This document shows positions 1-5,820 of a DNA stretch of 5,821 nt, in pieces. The translations under genes were made by a program, and so were the position numbers. Source of the DNA: Treponema sp. (GTDB lineage: Bacteria > Spirochaetota > Spirochaetia > Treponematales > Breznakiellaceae); assembly GCA_031268245.1 (NCBI GenBank), contig JAIRXN010000150.1:1-5821 (forward strand). Reading direction: 5' to 3'. Every line of letters begins with the position of its first letter. Positions within the stretch are counted from its first letter, which is position 1. Under the pieces are notes generated by a model, which was not told where the DNA came from, ran no database searches, and saw only the letters and a program-made list of their open reading frames with translations.

Positions 1-7
1 AAGCCAT
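1..7 (-). CDS. Start of a further gene, probably the transporter ATPase (partial)
   Basis: On the minus strand an ATG occupies 7-5 and is followed by GCT, then the window ends. GGAG at 14-17 lies 6 nt upstream, the same spacing as for the binding protein and phnL, and the preceding permease stop ends at 9. The transporter has a binding protein and two permeases but no ATPase in the window, so an ATPase of the PotA/AfuC/PhnT kind is the expected product. Only two codons are visible, so the product is pure inference; the existence of a start is fairly well supported. Confidence 0.5.
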
Positions 8-8
8 A

Positions 9-818
9 TTATTCTCCGATATCTGCTTCTTGATGTTTTGAAGATCTATCCTGATCTTTCATTTGTATATACAGGGCGCTCAGGGCTACCGACAGGGTTA
101 TGATTATCATCACGACCAAGACGGCGCTGGATATCTGGATAGGCTGGTTTCGTGTGGCAAAGAGGTAGAGCTGGGTGGTTTCGTAGATAGAACCCGCAAT
201 GATCCGCACGGTGGCGTAATCCCCGAAGATGCCGGCCATACACATCAGCATGGAAACCATGATGCCCGAAACCATGCAGGGAACCACTATCCTGCCAAAG
301 GCATAGAGCCTCCCGGCGCCGAGTATCTCGGCTGCATCAATGAGTTGCTTAATGTTGACAGCGTACATGTTGTTCCGTATAGCTCTGAAAGTGATGGGAA
401 GCCCTCCGACACAGTAAATACTGATAAGCATCACAAAACGGTTGGCGAATATAGTGCCCGTCCCTGCATAAGTTGCCAGTACTGCGGTGGCAAGCACTAC
501 GCCGTTGATGGTGTAGGGTACCATGCTGATCATTTCGAGGACCCGCTCCAATTTTGGGGAGTAAACCAAAGCCGTATAGAGAGCCAAAATCACAAACAGC
601 GAAGTCATGCACACGGGGATGATGGAAATGGCGACACTGCGGATCACGGCCAGGATAAAGCGCTTGTCTGAAAGGATTTGGATGTAATACTTGAGGGTAA
701 AACCCCTGGGCAATATGCTGATCCAGTTTAAGGTAAACGAATATATCAAGGTCGTGATAAGCGGTATGGTCAGGTATAATAATACCATGATCAAAAAAAA
801 CATGCCGGTTTTCCCCAT
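9..818 (-). CDS. ABC transporter permease 2 (CysW/PotC-like, PhnV-like)
   Basis: This is the second channel subunit: 269 aa from the ATG at 818, with about six membrane segments and a charged C-terminal tail. The EAA loop at 161-180 (DAAEILGAGRLYAFGRIVVP) fits the family pattern well, with Gly167 and the I-x-x-P end, so it should dock normally on the ATPase. The start is uncertain. The ATG at 818 has no clear ribosome binding site. A TTG at 830 would overlap the preceding stop by 4 nt and has only a weak AAAGG 9 nt upstream. A further ATG lies at 803. All give the same membrane domain, and translation is probably coupled to the first permease. The stop codon is one base from the next start at the window edge. 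Confidence 0.87.
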   Translation of the reverse strand: MGKTGMFFLIMVLLYLTIPLITTLIYSFTLNWISILPRGFTLKYYIQILSDKRFILAVIRSVAISIIPVCMTSLFVILALYTALVYSPKLERVLEMISMVPYTINGVVLATAVLATYAGTGTIFANRFVMLISIYCVGGLPITFRAIRNNMYAVNIKQLIDAAEILGAGRLYAFGRIVVPCMVSGIMVSMLMCMAGIFGDYATVRIIAGSIYETTQLYLFATRNQPIQISSAVLVVMIIITLSVALSALYIQMKDQDRSSKHQEADIGE

Positions 819-826
819 TTTGGTTT

Positions 827-1708
827 TCAATTTTTACTGCCTTTGGAACAAATCCTGCTTACCAGATTGGAAAGCCCCAAAACCAGAAAAATAAAGGCCA
901 GCATGATCATGGAAAATGCCGACCCCATATTCGGCCTGGGGCGGTTGTCGCCGATGAAAATGCTTGCGATGTTTATCCCCATGAGCGGAGCGTTGCTTAT
1001 CATTACCATGGGTGTGGCATAGGCCGTCATGGCGTTTGCAAAAAGCATAGAAAAGGTACCGGTTATGGATGGGAGCATTATAGGGATGCCCACTTTGGTC
1101 CAGAATTGAAAGGGATTTGCCTGGAGCAGTTTCGCCGATTCCTGCCATTCGGGCCGTATAGCCTCGAATGCCGGGAGCATGAGGAGGGTACCCATGGGTA
1201 TTTGGAAATAGATGTACAGTAAAAAGAGGCCCCGGAGGGTGTAGAGGTTGTATTCCGCCAGAGGTTTGAAATTAATCGCCCTGCCGGTCAGCACGAGAAC
1301 GCCCGAAATGCCAAGGAGGGAAATAAACGAAAAGGCCAGGGGTACGCCCCAGAAATTTGAAGTCACGGTCAGCAGGGTTATGGATAAGCGTTTTATCTTT
1401 TTCCGGGAATACGTCAAGATCCCGGCGGTAATAAAAACAATGACCAGACTGACCAGTGACGTTCTCAAGGAATGTTGGAGAGTGATTCTGATGGAAGCAA
1501 GGTATACCGGACGTTGGAATATCTCTTTTATGTAATTGTCAAGGGTAAAACTATGGCCGTACTCCTTCGTAAAGCTCCGGATCACCATACCGGCCAGGGG
1601 CATGAGTTCGAACATACCTGCGATGATCAGAAATGGCAATGCCGGTCCATAATGCAGTAAAAACGAGAATTTTTTTAATGCCTTTCCGGCGCCTGAGGGC
1701 TCAGCCAT
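827..1708 (-). CDS. ABC transporter permease 1 (CysT/PotB-like, PhnU-like)
   Basis: An integral inner-membrane protein of 293 aa with about six hydrophobic segments (roughly 20-44, 82-100, 107-137, 158-180, 214-235 and 262-285). It forms half of the channel that carries the ligand delivered by the binding protein. The cytoplasmic EAA loop, which contacts the ATPase, is seen at 190-209 as ESAKLLQ...VGIP. The usually conserved glycine of this loop is Gln196, so the motif is degenerate compared with the second permease. The ATG start has GGAG at 1717-1720, 8 nt upstream, and lies 34 nt after the binding-protein gene. Its stop overlaps the possible TTG start of the next gene. The layout of binding protein then two different permeases is that of the spermidine, Fe(III) and 2-aminoethylphosphonate importers; the true substrate is inferred from the neighbouring C-P lyase genes. 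Confidence 0.88.
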   Translation of the reverse strand: MAEPSGAGKALKKFSFLLHYGPALPFLIIAGMFELMPLAGMVIRSFTKEYGHSFTLDNYIKEIFQRPVYLASIRITLQHSLRTSLVSLVIVFITAGILTYSRKKIKRLSITLLTVTSNFWGVPLAFSFISLLGISGVLVLTGRAINFKPLAEYNLYTLRGLFLLYIYFQIPMGTLLMLPAFEAIRPEWQESAKLLQANPFQFWTKVGIPIMLPSITGTFSMLFANAMTAYATPMVMISNAPLMGINIASIFIGDNRPRPNMGSAFSMIMLAFIFLVLGLSNLVSRICSKGSKN

Positions 1709-1742
1709 TATCGACTCTCCTTTTCCGGTTTCATCATAGTTG

Positions 1743-2846
1743 TTAGAACAGGAGGGGGACCACTTCGTCCTGCCACCTTCTGGTGATCTCTTCCGTAGCC
1801 TTGGACAGCTTCTCCAGGTCTGTCAGGGGGATTGCCCTTGTGTACTCCGAACGGGGGATCAGCATGGTCAGGAGATCATTCGGAATAGGTATGTCCCTGA
1901 TGGGAGAAGCGTAGCCCTTGACCTTTTCGAGCTGGCCTTCGTCACTGAGGGCGTATTCAAGCATCAGGGCTGAGGCGTGCGGGTGGGGCGCATACTTGTT
2001 GATGATGGCGCAATACCCGGTCTGGAGGGCCGCATCGGCTACAACGTGGACGGCTACGTTCATCCCGGAATTACTTTCAATAATAACATCTCTGGTGGTT
2101 AGGTTGTTGTAATCCCAGTCGACCATCACCTGGACCTCGCCCTGGACGACGCGGGGACGCCCCCATGCGCCTGTATCAATACGGCCTGCCTTGGCCATCT
2201 CTACCCAGAATTGTATGGCCGCATCCACATCATCAAGGCCGTTCCCGAAGGCGAAAGCCGGTGAGAGCATACCCAGTTGAGTCGCCCCTCCTGTAGGTTC
2301 TCCGGTGGTAATCTTCAGACCGCTATCCTTGAATTCCTGCCAGGAATGGATCTCAATGTCTCTGCCGGCAAGGTCTTTATTGACGATAAACGACAGGGTT
2401 CCCAGGTAGCCGAGTATCCAGCGGCCCTCAGGATCTTTTGCCCAGTCGGGGATAGAATCCCAGGCGCTGGGCTTGTAACTTTGAACCACATCCATCTCAA
2501 TGGCCGTGGGCATGAGGCCGAAGGCACAGTCCCCCATATCCCTGGTGGGGTTATCCTTTTCGGACGCGAATATAGCAAGTTCTTCATTTGAACCCATATC
2601 CGTATCGTGGTGGGTCAAACCGTACTTTTCAGTTACCGCTTTCCAGACCCCGCCCCAGTTGGCCCAGTCATCAGGGATACCCACAGATTCAATGTGGCCT
2701 TCTTTCCTGGCGCCGGCGATAAGCTCGTCCATAGTAAGGTTGTTTAAATCGACAGAGACGGTTTCTTTCTTCCCGGCGCAACCGGCAAGCGGCAGCAGGA
2801 TGCAGATTCCGATGACACGAAACAAGAGACGACAGCGTTTATTCAT
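1743..2846 (-). CDS. ABC transporter substrate-binding lipoprotein, Fe(III)/2-aminoethylphosphonate type; probable phosphonate import
   Basis: This is a 367-aa secreted binding protein. The N terminus is a lipoprotein signal: MNKRCR, a hydrophobic stretch at 7-20, then lipobox LAGC with the lipid-anchored Cys23. The mature part has the look of the periplasmic binding proteins of the AfuA/PotD/PhnS group: an N-terminal helix (LTMDELIAGARKEG, 37-50), WDSIPDWAKDPEGRW (129-143), LSFIVNKDLAG (151-161) and GEPTGGATQLG (182-192), where the first lobe passes into the second. By family knowledge such proteins capture Fe(III), polyamines or 2-aminoethylphosphonate and pass them to two permeases. The C-P lyase genes immediately upstream favour a phosphonate ligand, but no ligand residues can be assigned. 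It lies 166 nt after phnL and 34 nt before the first permease. Family confidence is high; substrate confidence is low. Confidence 0.88.
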   Translation of the reverse strand: MNKRCRLLFRVIGICILLPLAGCAGKKETVSVDLNNLTMDELIAGARKEGHIESVGIPDDWANWGGVWKAVTEKYGLTHHDTDMGSNEELAIFASEKDNPTRDMGDCAFGLMPTAIEMDVVQSYKPSAWDSIPDWAKDPEGRWILGYLGTLSFIVNKDLAGRDIEIHSWQEFKDSGLKITTGEPTGGATQLGMLSPAFAFGNGLDDVDAAIQFWVEMAKAGRIDTGAWGRPRVVQGEVQVMVDWDYNNLTTRDVIIESNSGMNVAVHVVADAALQTGYCAIINKYAPHPHASALMLEYALSDEGQLEKVKGYASPIRDIPIPNDLLTMLIPRSEYTRAIPLTDLEKLSKATEEITRRWQDEVVPLLF

Positions 2847-2852
2847 TACAGT

Positions 2853-2857
2853 CCTCC
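2853..2857 (-). promoter_or_regulatory. Ribosome binding site that fixes the binding-protein start
   Basis: GGAGG on the minus strand lies 6 nt before the ATG at 2846. It picks this ATG over an in-frame ATG at 2945, which has no comparable motif and would put 33 residues before the signal peptide. Confidence 0.8.
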
Positions 2858-2869
2858 AAAAACGTATTA

Positions 2870-2898
2870 GACTTGTTCGAGAACTTCTCTCACGAGTC
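2870..2898 (-). repeat. Imperfect 29-nt inverted repeat upstream of the binding-protein gene
   Basis: On the minus strand, GACTCGTGAGAGAA and the complement of TTCTCGAACAAGTC match at 11 of 14 positions around a single central base. The outer GACT/AGTC and inner GAGAA/TTCTC arms are perfect. It lies 12 nt from the GGAGG of the next gene, with TTTTT between them, so it could be an operator, an attenuator-like hairpin or a transcript-stabilising structure. Which of these it is cannot be decided from one sequence. Confidence 0.45.
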
Positions 2899-2908
2899 CT
2901 GCAGTTTC

Positions 2909-2934
2909 CCGCCAACGAAGCTTCGGTTCGACGG
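2909..2934 (-). repeat. Inverted repeat around CGAAGCTTCG in the transporter leader
   Basis: The core is a perfect 10-bp palindrome at 2916-2925. It extends outward with small bulges (AA/TT, then CCG/CGG at the ends) into a GC-rich 26-nt hairpin. No run of T follows it, so it does not look like a standard intrinsic terminator of phnL. It could be an RNA structure in the leader, a processing site, or part of a dispersed intergenic repeat. Confidence 0.5.
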
Positions 2935-2940
2935 CTGCGA

Positions 2941-3012
2941 AACATGCATTGCTTATGTTTTATCTGTTTATATAAAACTCACATGAAGTTTGTGTTATAT
3001 CTGTGTAAAATT
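2941..3012 (-). promoter_or_regulatory. AT-rich intergenic segment, candidate promoter/operator of the transporter genes
   Basis: This segment starts right after the phnL stop and is clearly richer in A and T than the flanking genes. It holds TATATAAA (minus strand, about 2974-2967) and a 17-bp dyad, AAACT-N7-AGTTT (2975-2991). It also has hexamers TTTACA, ATAACA, TTCATG and TTTATA at exact 11-nt steps from 3009 to 2971, resembling the phased repeats bound by PhoB/PhoP-type regulators. The best -35/-10 pair I find (TTCATG, 17 nt, GATAAA) is weak, so a promoter here is inferred from position and composition rather than from a clear consensus. Confidence 0.35.
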
Positions 3013-3753
3013 CTAAAAATCATTACCCGCCGGTTCAAGATCCTGCGGATCGAGATCCGCCGGATCGCAGTACGCGCCGCGAATCAGATCGTAGCGGGTA
3101 TCCGAGAGGGCAAGCAGTGCGTCGCGGTCGTGGAACACGCCGATCATTGCCGTGCCTTCAGCCTTGAGGTCAAGGATCATCCGCAGAATCCGTGTTTTGT
3201 AACCCTTGTCCAGGGAAGCAGTGGGTTCGTCCAAAAGGAGGAGCCTGGGTTTGGTGATGACGGCGTGGAGTATATTGAGCCGCTGTTTTTCGCCGCCTGA
3301 AAAAGTCGCAGGGTACATATCCCAGAGGGTTCTGCCCAGCCCCACCCGGGAAAGCATATCCCGGGCTTTATCCAGGGCTTCTTCCCGGTCAACGCCCCGG
3401 CTTATCAAGGGCTCGATAAGGGTTTCAAGGGCGGAGACCCGGGGCATGACACGGAAGAACTGGGACACATAACCGATCTCGGCGCGCCGCAGACTGAGGA
3501 TTTTCCAGTCATCCGCCGCAGCAAGATCGATGCGGGAACCGTCTTTGGCGGTGTAGAGGATCTCTCCCGCGCTGGGGATGTATGTCCGGTAGACGCACTT
3601 GAGGAGGGAGCTTTTCCCCGTTCCCGAGGGGCCGGTGACGGCGAGGAGGGAACCTGCCGCCGCGTCAAAGGAAACCCCGGCGAAACCGGGTATCACCGCA
3701 TTGCCGCGGATATGGATGGTAAAATGTTTTGCCAGGTTTCTAACGCTCAGCAT
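3013..3753 (-). CDS. phnL: C-P lyase ABC-type ATPase subunit PhnL
   Basis: PhnL is the second ABC-family ATPase of the pathway. In E. coli it works with PhnG, PhnH and PhnI in attaching the phosphonate to ribose triphosphate, and it binds the PhnK dimer on the lyase core. From the ATG at 3753 it is 246 aa, with Walker A GPSGTGKS at 41-48, Q-loop Gln98 in GYVSQFFRVMPRVSALE (typical of PhnL), signature FSGGEKQR at 151-158, Walker B LLLLDE at 171-176 and switch His208. I chose this start because GGAG (3760-3763) lies 6 nt upstream and MLSVRNLAKHF aligns with the E. coli N terminus. A TTG at 3783 would add ten residues but has no ribosome binding site. It overlaps phnM by 14 nt. The C terminus has an extra Asp/Pro-rich tail (DPADL, DPQDL, EPAG) built from 15-nt tandem repeats, absent from E. 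coli PhnL. Confidence 0.94.
   Translation of the reverse strand: MLSVRNLAKHFTIHIRGNAVIPGFAGVSFDAAAGSLLAVTGPSGTGKSSLLKCVYRTYIPSAGEILYTAKDGSRIDLAAADDWKILSLRRAEIGYVSQFFRVMPRVSALETLIEPLISRGVDREEALDKARDMLSRVGLGRTLWDMYPATFSGGEKQRLNILHAVITKPRLLLLDEPTASLDKGYKTRILRMILDLKAEGTAMIGVFHDRDALLALSDTRYDLIRGAYCDPADLDPQDLEPAGNDF
3025..3066 (-). repeat. 15-nt tandem repeat (2.8 copies) at the 3' end of phnL
   Basis: Three consecutive units on the minus strand, 3066-3052, 3051-3037 and 3036-3025 (partial), begin GATCCG, GATCCG and GAACCG. Units 1 and 2 match at 12 of 15 positions; the partial unit 3 matches unit 1 at 10 of 12. They encode DPADL, DPQDL and EPAG. Units 1 and 2 together also form a dyad (3039-3066): 13-nt arms matching at 12 positions around a 2-nt centre, able to fold into a stable hairpin in the mRNA about 24 nt before the stop codon. 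The repeats look like local duplication that lengthened the protein tail. Confidence 0.75.
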
Positions 3754-4975
3754 GTTTGTCTCCACCGCCAATACGGTATTCAAATTGCAGTGCGGTTCGC
3801 CCGTCGATAAAGCATTTGGATACCATGGGACGGTTGTGAATCTTCAGTACGACAAGGAGATCGGCCTTCTTGCCGCTTTCCACCGAACCGTAGTCCCCGT
3901 CTATCCCCATGGCCCTGGCGGGGTTGAGGGTAAGCATCCGTACCGCGGCGGGCAGGGAGAGGATTCCCTCCTCCTCAAGGCGAAAGGCCGAATGCAAAAG
4001 AGACGCGGGGTAATAATCCGAACAGAGGATGTCCGCAGCCCCTTCGCGGACTGCTTCCATGGCGGAAAGATTCCCGGAGTGGCTGCCGCCGAGCATGATG
4101 TTGGGAGCGCCTACCACTACGAGGATTCCCTCATCATGGGCCTTTTTCGCCACTTCAAGCTCGATGGGAAACTCGGAAATTTTTACACCGAATTCGTTTT
4201 GCATCAGGCTGAGCTTTTCCAGAGTGTCGTCATCGTGGGAGGCAAGGGGAATGTTCCGTTCATGGGCCAGAGCCGATAACGATTTGAGCATTTCATGGGA
4301 AGCCACGGGTTTGTTCTTTGCCTCCGCTAAAATCTCGTCCATGGTTTTATCGCTGCACGCGGCGGCCCAGGTGATGTAAGAAGCGGCGTATATTTCCAGG
4401 TTCCGGTACTGTCCTTGTCCCGGAGTGTGATCCATAAAGGAAAGTTCATGTACCGCGCCGCTTTTTAAAAGTTCAACGAGGTAATCGTAAATACCGATGT
4501 TGTCGATTTCGTAACGGGCGTGGAAGCGGTGCCGTATCAGGTGGCAGCCTTCGTGAAAATCCTTGATGAAACCCACCAGCCGTTCAAGATTTTCCCTGGT
4601 ACGGAAATTGTGCCGGTTCCCCGCGCCCTCCGCACCGCTGCCGTTCATCAGGGAAAGGGAGTGGTAAATCGTGGTAACTCCATGACACAAAAGCTGTTTT
4701 TCCGCTTCACGCAGGCCCGTCTCAAAATCCATAAGACAGGTGGGCCGGGGCTGAATAACGCCTTCGATATAATCCGAATGAATATCGATAAAACCCGGCA
4801 TGACATAGCCGCCCCGGGCGTCAAAGTAGAGCATCTCCTCGCCGTCCTGCTCACCGCTGTTCAATTCATCCATGGGAAGGATATCCAGGATACGATCTTC
4901 ACAGGTGATAACCGCATGATGAGGCAGAACTTCACCGGGGCTTACCACCGCGGCGTTAAAAATACATTTTTTCAT
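3740..4975 (-). CDS. phnM: Alpha-D-ribose 1-methylphosphonate 5-triphosphate diphosphatase PhnM
   Basis: PhnM is a cytoplasmic metal-dependent amidohydrolase. It hydrolyses alpha-D-ribose 1-methylphosphonate 5-triphosphate to the 5-phosphate plus pyrophosphate, the step before PhnJ cleaves the C-P bond. The 411-aa protein has an amidohydrolase layout: an N-terminal beta segment ending in VMPGFIDIHSDY (His66 takes part in the first metal motif), RHRFHARYE (147-156), SFMDHTPGQGQ (179-189), ASHDDD (245-250), EFP (268-270), GAPNIMLGGSHSGN (289-302) and SDYYPASLL (319-327), which matches PhnM specifically. The C-terminal ADLLVV segment rejoins the beta domain. It is longer than E. coli PhnM (about 378 aa), partly through a Gly-rich stretch at 110-121. 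The ATG start is preceded by GGAGG at 4979-4983, only 3 nt away, and lies 11 nt after phnK. The 3' end overlaps phnL by 14 nt, suggesting translational coupling. Confidence 0.95.
   Translation of the reverse strand: MKKCIFNAAVVSPGEVLPHHAVITCEDRILDILPMDELNSGEQDGEEMLYFDARGGYVMPGFIDIHSDYIEGVIQPRPTCLMDFETGLREAEKQLLCHGVTTIYHSLSLMNGSGAEGAGNRHNFRTRENLERLVGFIKDFHEGCHLIRHRFHARYEIDNIGIYDYLVELLKSGAVHELSFMDHTPGQGQYRNLEIYAASYITWAAACSDKTMDEILAEAKNKPVASHEMLKSLSALAHERNIPLASHDDDTLEKLSLMQNEFGVKISEFPIELEVAKKAHDEGILVVVGAPNIMLGGSHSGNLSAMEAVREGAADILCSDYYPASLLHSAFRLEEEGILSLPAAVRMLTLNPARAMGIDGDYGSVESGKKADLLVVLKIHNRPMVSKCFIDGRTALQFEYRIGGGDKHAER
3760..3766 (-). promoter_or_regulatory. Ribosome binding site that fixes the phnL start
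   Basis: GGTGGAG on the minus strand sits 6 nt before the ATG at 3753, inside the end of phnM. It supports the internal ATG over the TTG at 3783, which lacks any such motif. Confidence 0.7.
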
Positions 4976-4986
4976 AATCCTCCGTT

Positions 4987-5820
4987 TTATAAAAGTGAAT
5001 TGACCAGTGTCTGGGTGTACATGTGCCGGGGATCTTCCCTGGTCTGATCGGTGAGGCCCTCCTCTACGATCTTGCCGTCAAGCATGACCGCCGAGCGGCG
5101 CGCCAGCATACGCACCACCGCCAGGTCGTGGCTTACCACGATCATGGTTACATCGAATTCACGCTGAATCTTTTTCACCAGGTCCAGTACCCGGGCCTGT
5201 ACCGAAAGATCGAGGCCGGTGGTTACTTCGTCCAGCAGCAGTACCGGCGGGTTATTCGCCGCAGCCTTGGCGATCTGTACCCGCTGCTGCATGCCGCCTG
5301 AAAAATTCCGGGGCGGTTCCTTGACCCGGCTCACCGGAATCTCAATATGCTCCAGAAGTTCCGCAGTCCGTTTCATCATGGAGGCCACGTTGCGGTTCCC
5401 TGCGGCAATGAGTTTTTCCGCCACATTGGCCCCGGAAGAAAAAAACATTCGCAGGCCCAGGTGCGGGTTTTGATAGACCATACCCAAAAGCTGATTTCTG
5501 ACTTCCTGTTTCTGCTGAAGGCTTAAAGCGAAAATATTTTTTTTGCCATTAGCGCAGCAGCCCAGATAATACGATCCCGCCGTGGGTTCGCTGTCCAGGT
5601 ACAGAGCCTTCATCAGTGTTGTCTTACCGGAACCGGATTCACCTACGACTCCCAGAATCTCCCCCTTCACAAGCCGGAGAGAAACATTCCTCAAGGCCCA
5701 GACAGTCTTGCAGAAAGGGCAGCGGTTCCGTTCCATGTATGTCCCGGCGGTTTCCGCCTCCAGACAGCGCGGACATCCCGGCCCGTGCCGGACAGTAAGG
5801 CCCTCAAGTTTTAAGGCCAC
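4987..5820 (-). CDS. phnK: C-P lyase ABC-type ATPase subunit PhnK with a four-cysteine insertion
   Basis: PhnK is a cytoplasmic ABC-family ATPase that docks on the C-P lyase core complex (PhnGHIJ) as part of a dual PhnK/PhnL ATPase module; it is not a transporter ATPase. Visible motifs: Walker A GESGSGKT at residues 60-67, Q-loop Gln117, signature FSGGMQQR at 173-180, Walker B VLLLDE at 193-198, and switch His231. The signature, the GLDxSVQAR stretch (202-210) and the C-terminal GLTD..DPxHxYTQ pattern are those of PhnK. At 277 aa it is longer than the roughly 252 aa E. coli protein. Most of the excess is an insertion near residues 12-40 carrying CPRC (Cys16, Cys19) and CPFC (Cys34, Cys37), a zinc-ribbon-like pattern. 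The start is a GTG one base inside the window edge, so its ribosome binding site cannot be seen and the true start could lie just outside. phnM follows after 11 nt. Identity is very likely; the exact start is less so. Confidence 0.93.
   Translation of the reverse strand: MALKLEGLTVRHGPGCPRCLEAETAGTYMERNRCPFCKTVWALRNVSLRLVKGEILGVVGESGSGKTTLMKALYLDSEPTAGSYYLGCCANGKKNIFALSLQQKQEVRNQLLGMVYQNPHLGLRMFFSSGANVAEKLIAAGNRNVASMMKRTAELLEHIEIPVSRVKEPPRNFSGGMQQRVQIAKAAANNPPVLLLDEVTTGLDLSVQARVLDLVKKIQREFDVTMIVVSHDLAVVRMLARRSAVMLDGKIVEEGLTDQTREDPRHMYTQTLVNSLL

Noticed and set aside
63..671. Plus-strand open frame of 202 codons opposite the second permease
   Set aside because: Its composition is very His/Asp/Gly-rich, typical of the reverse strand of a membrane protein gene; no ribosome binding site or domain is seen.
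1708..1737. Nine-codon mini-frame MMKPEKESR ending in TAATG at the first permease start
   Set aside because: It has no ribosome binding site of its own and is too short to distinguish from chance; the permease has its own GGAG inside it.
2847..2945. 33-residue N-terminal extension of the binding protein from an upstream ATG
   Set aside because: It would place Arg/Ser-rich residues before a standard lipoprotein signal peptide. The ATG at 2846 has a strong GGAGG at 6 nt, and the extension coincides with the two inverted repeats.
2940..2960. Stem AAACAT/ATGTTT as a terminator after phnL
   Set aside because: Only 6 AT-rich pairs with a 9-nt loop and a run of just three T; too weak to call a terminator.
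3016..3066. Intrinsic terminator made by the dyad at the end of phnL
   Set aside because: The hairpin is strong, but the nearest T-rich stretch (ATTTTTAG) is about 18 nt beyond its base, which does not fit an intrinsic terminator; kept only as a repeat and dyad.
2500..3300. Plus-strand open frame of 266 codons across the end of phnL, the gap and the start of the binding-protein gene
   Set aside because: It runs antisense to two well-recognised genes and shows no family resemblance; long antisense frames are expected opposite coding DNA with this codon bias.
3599..4279. Plus-strand open frame of 226 codons opposite phnM and phnL
   Set aside because: It is a shadow of strongly conserved minus-strand genes, with no recognisable domain and no convincing start.
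4520..5047. Plus-strand open frame of 175 codons opposite phnM and the phnK end
   Set aside because: Antisense to catalytic parts of phnM, with no domain recognised.
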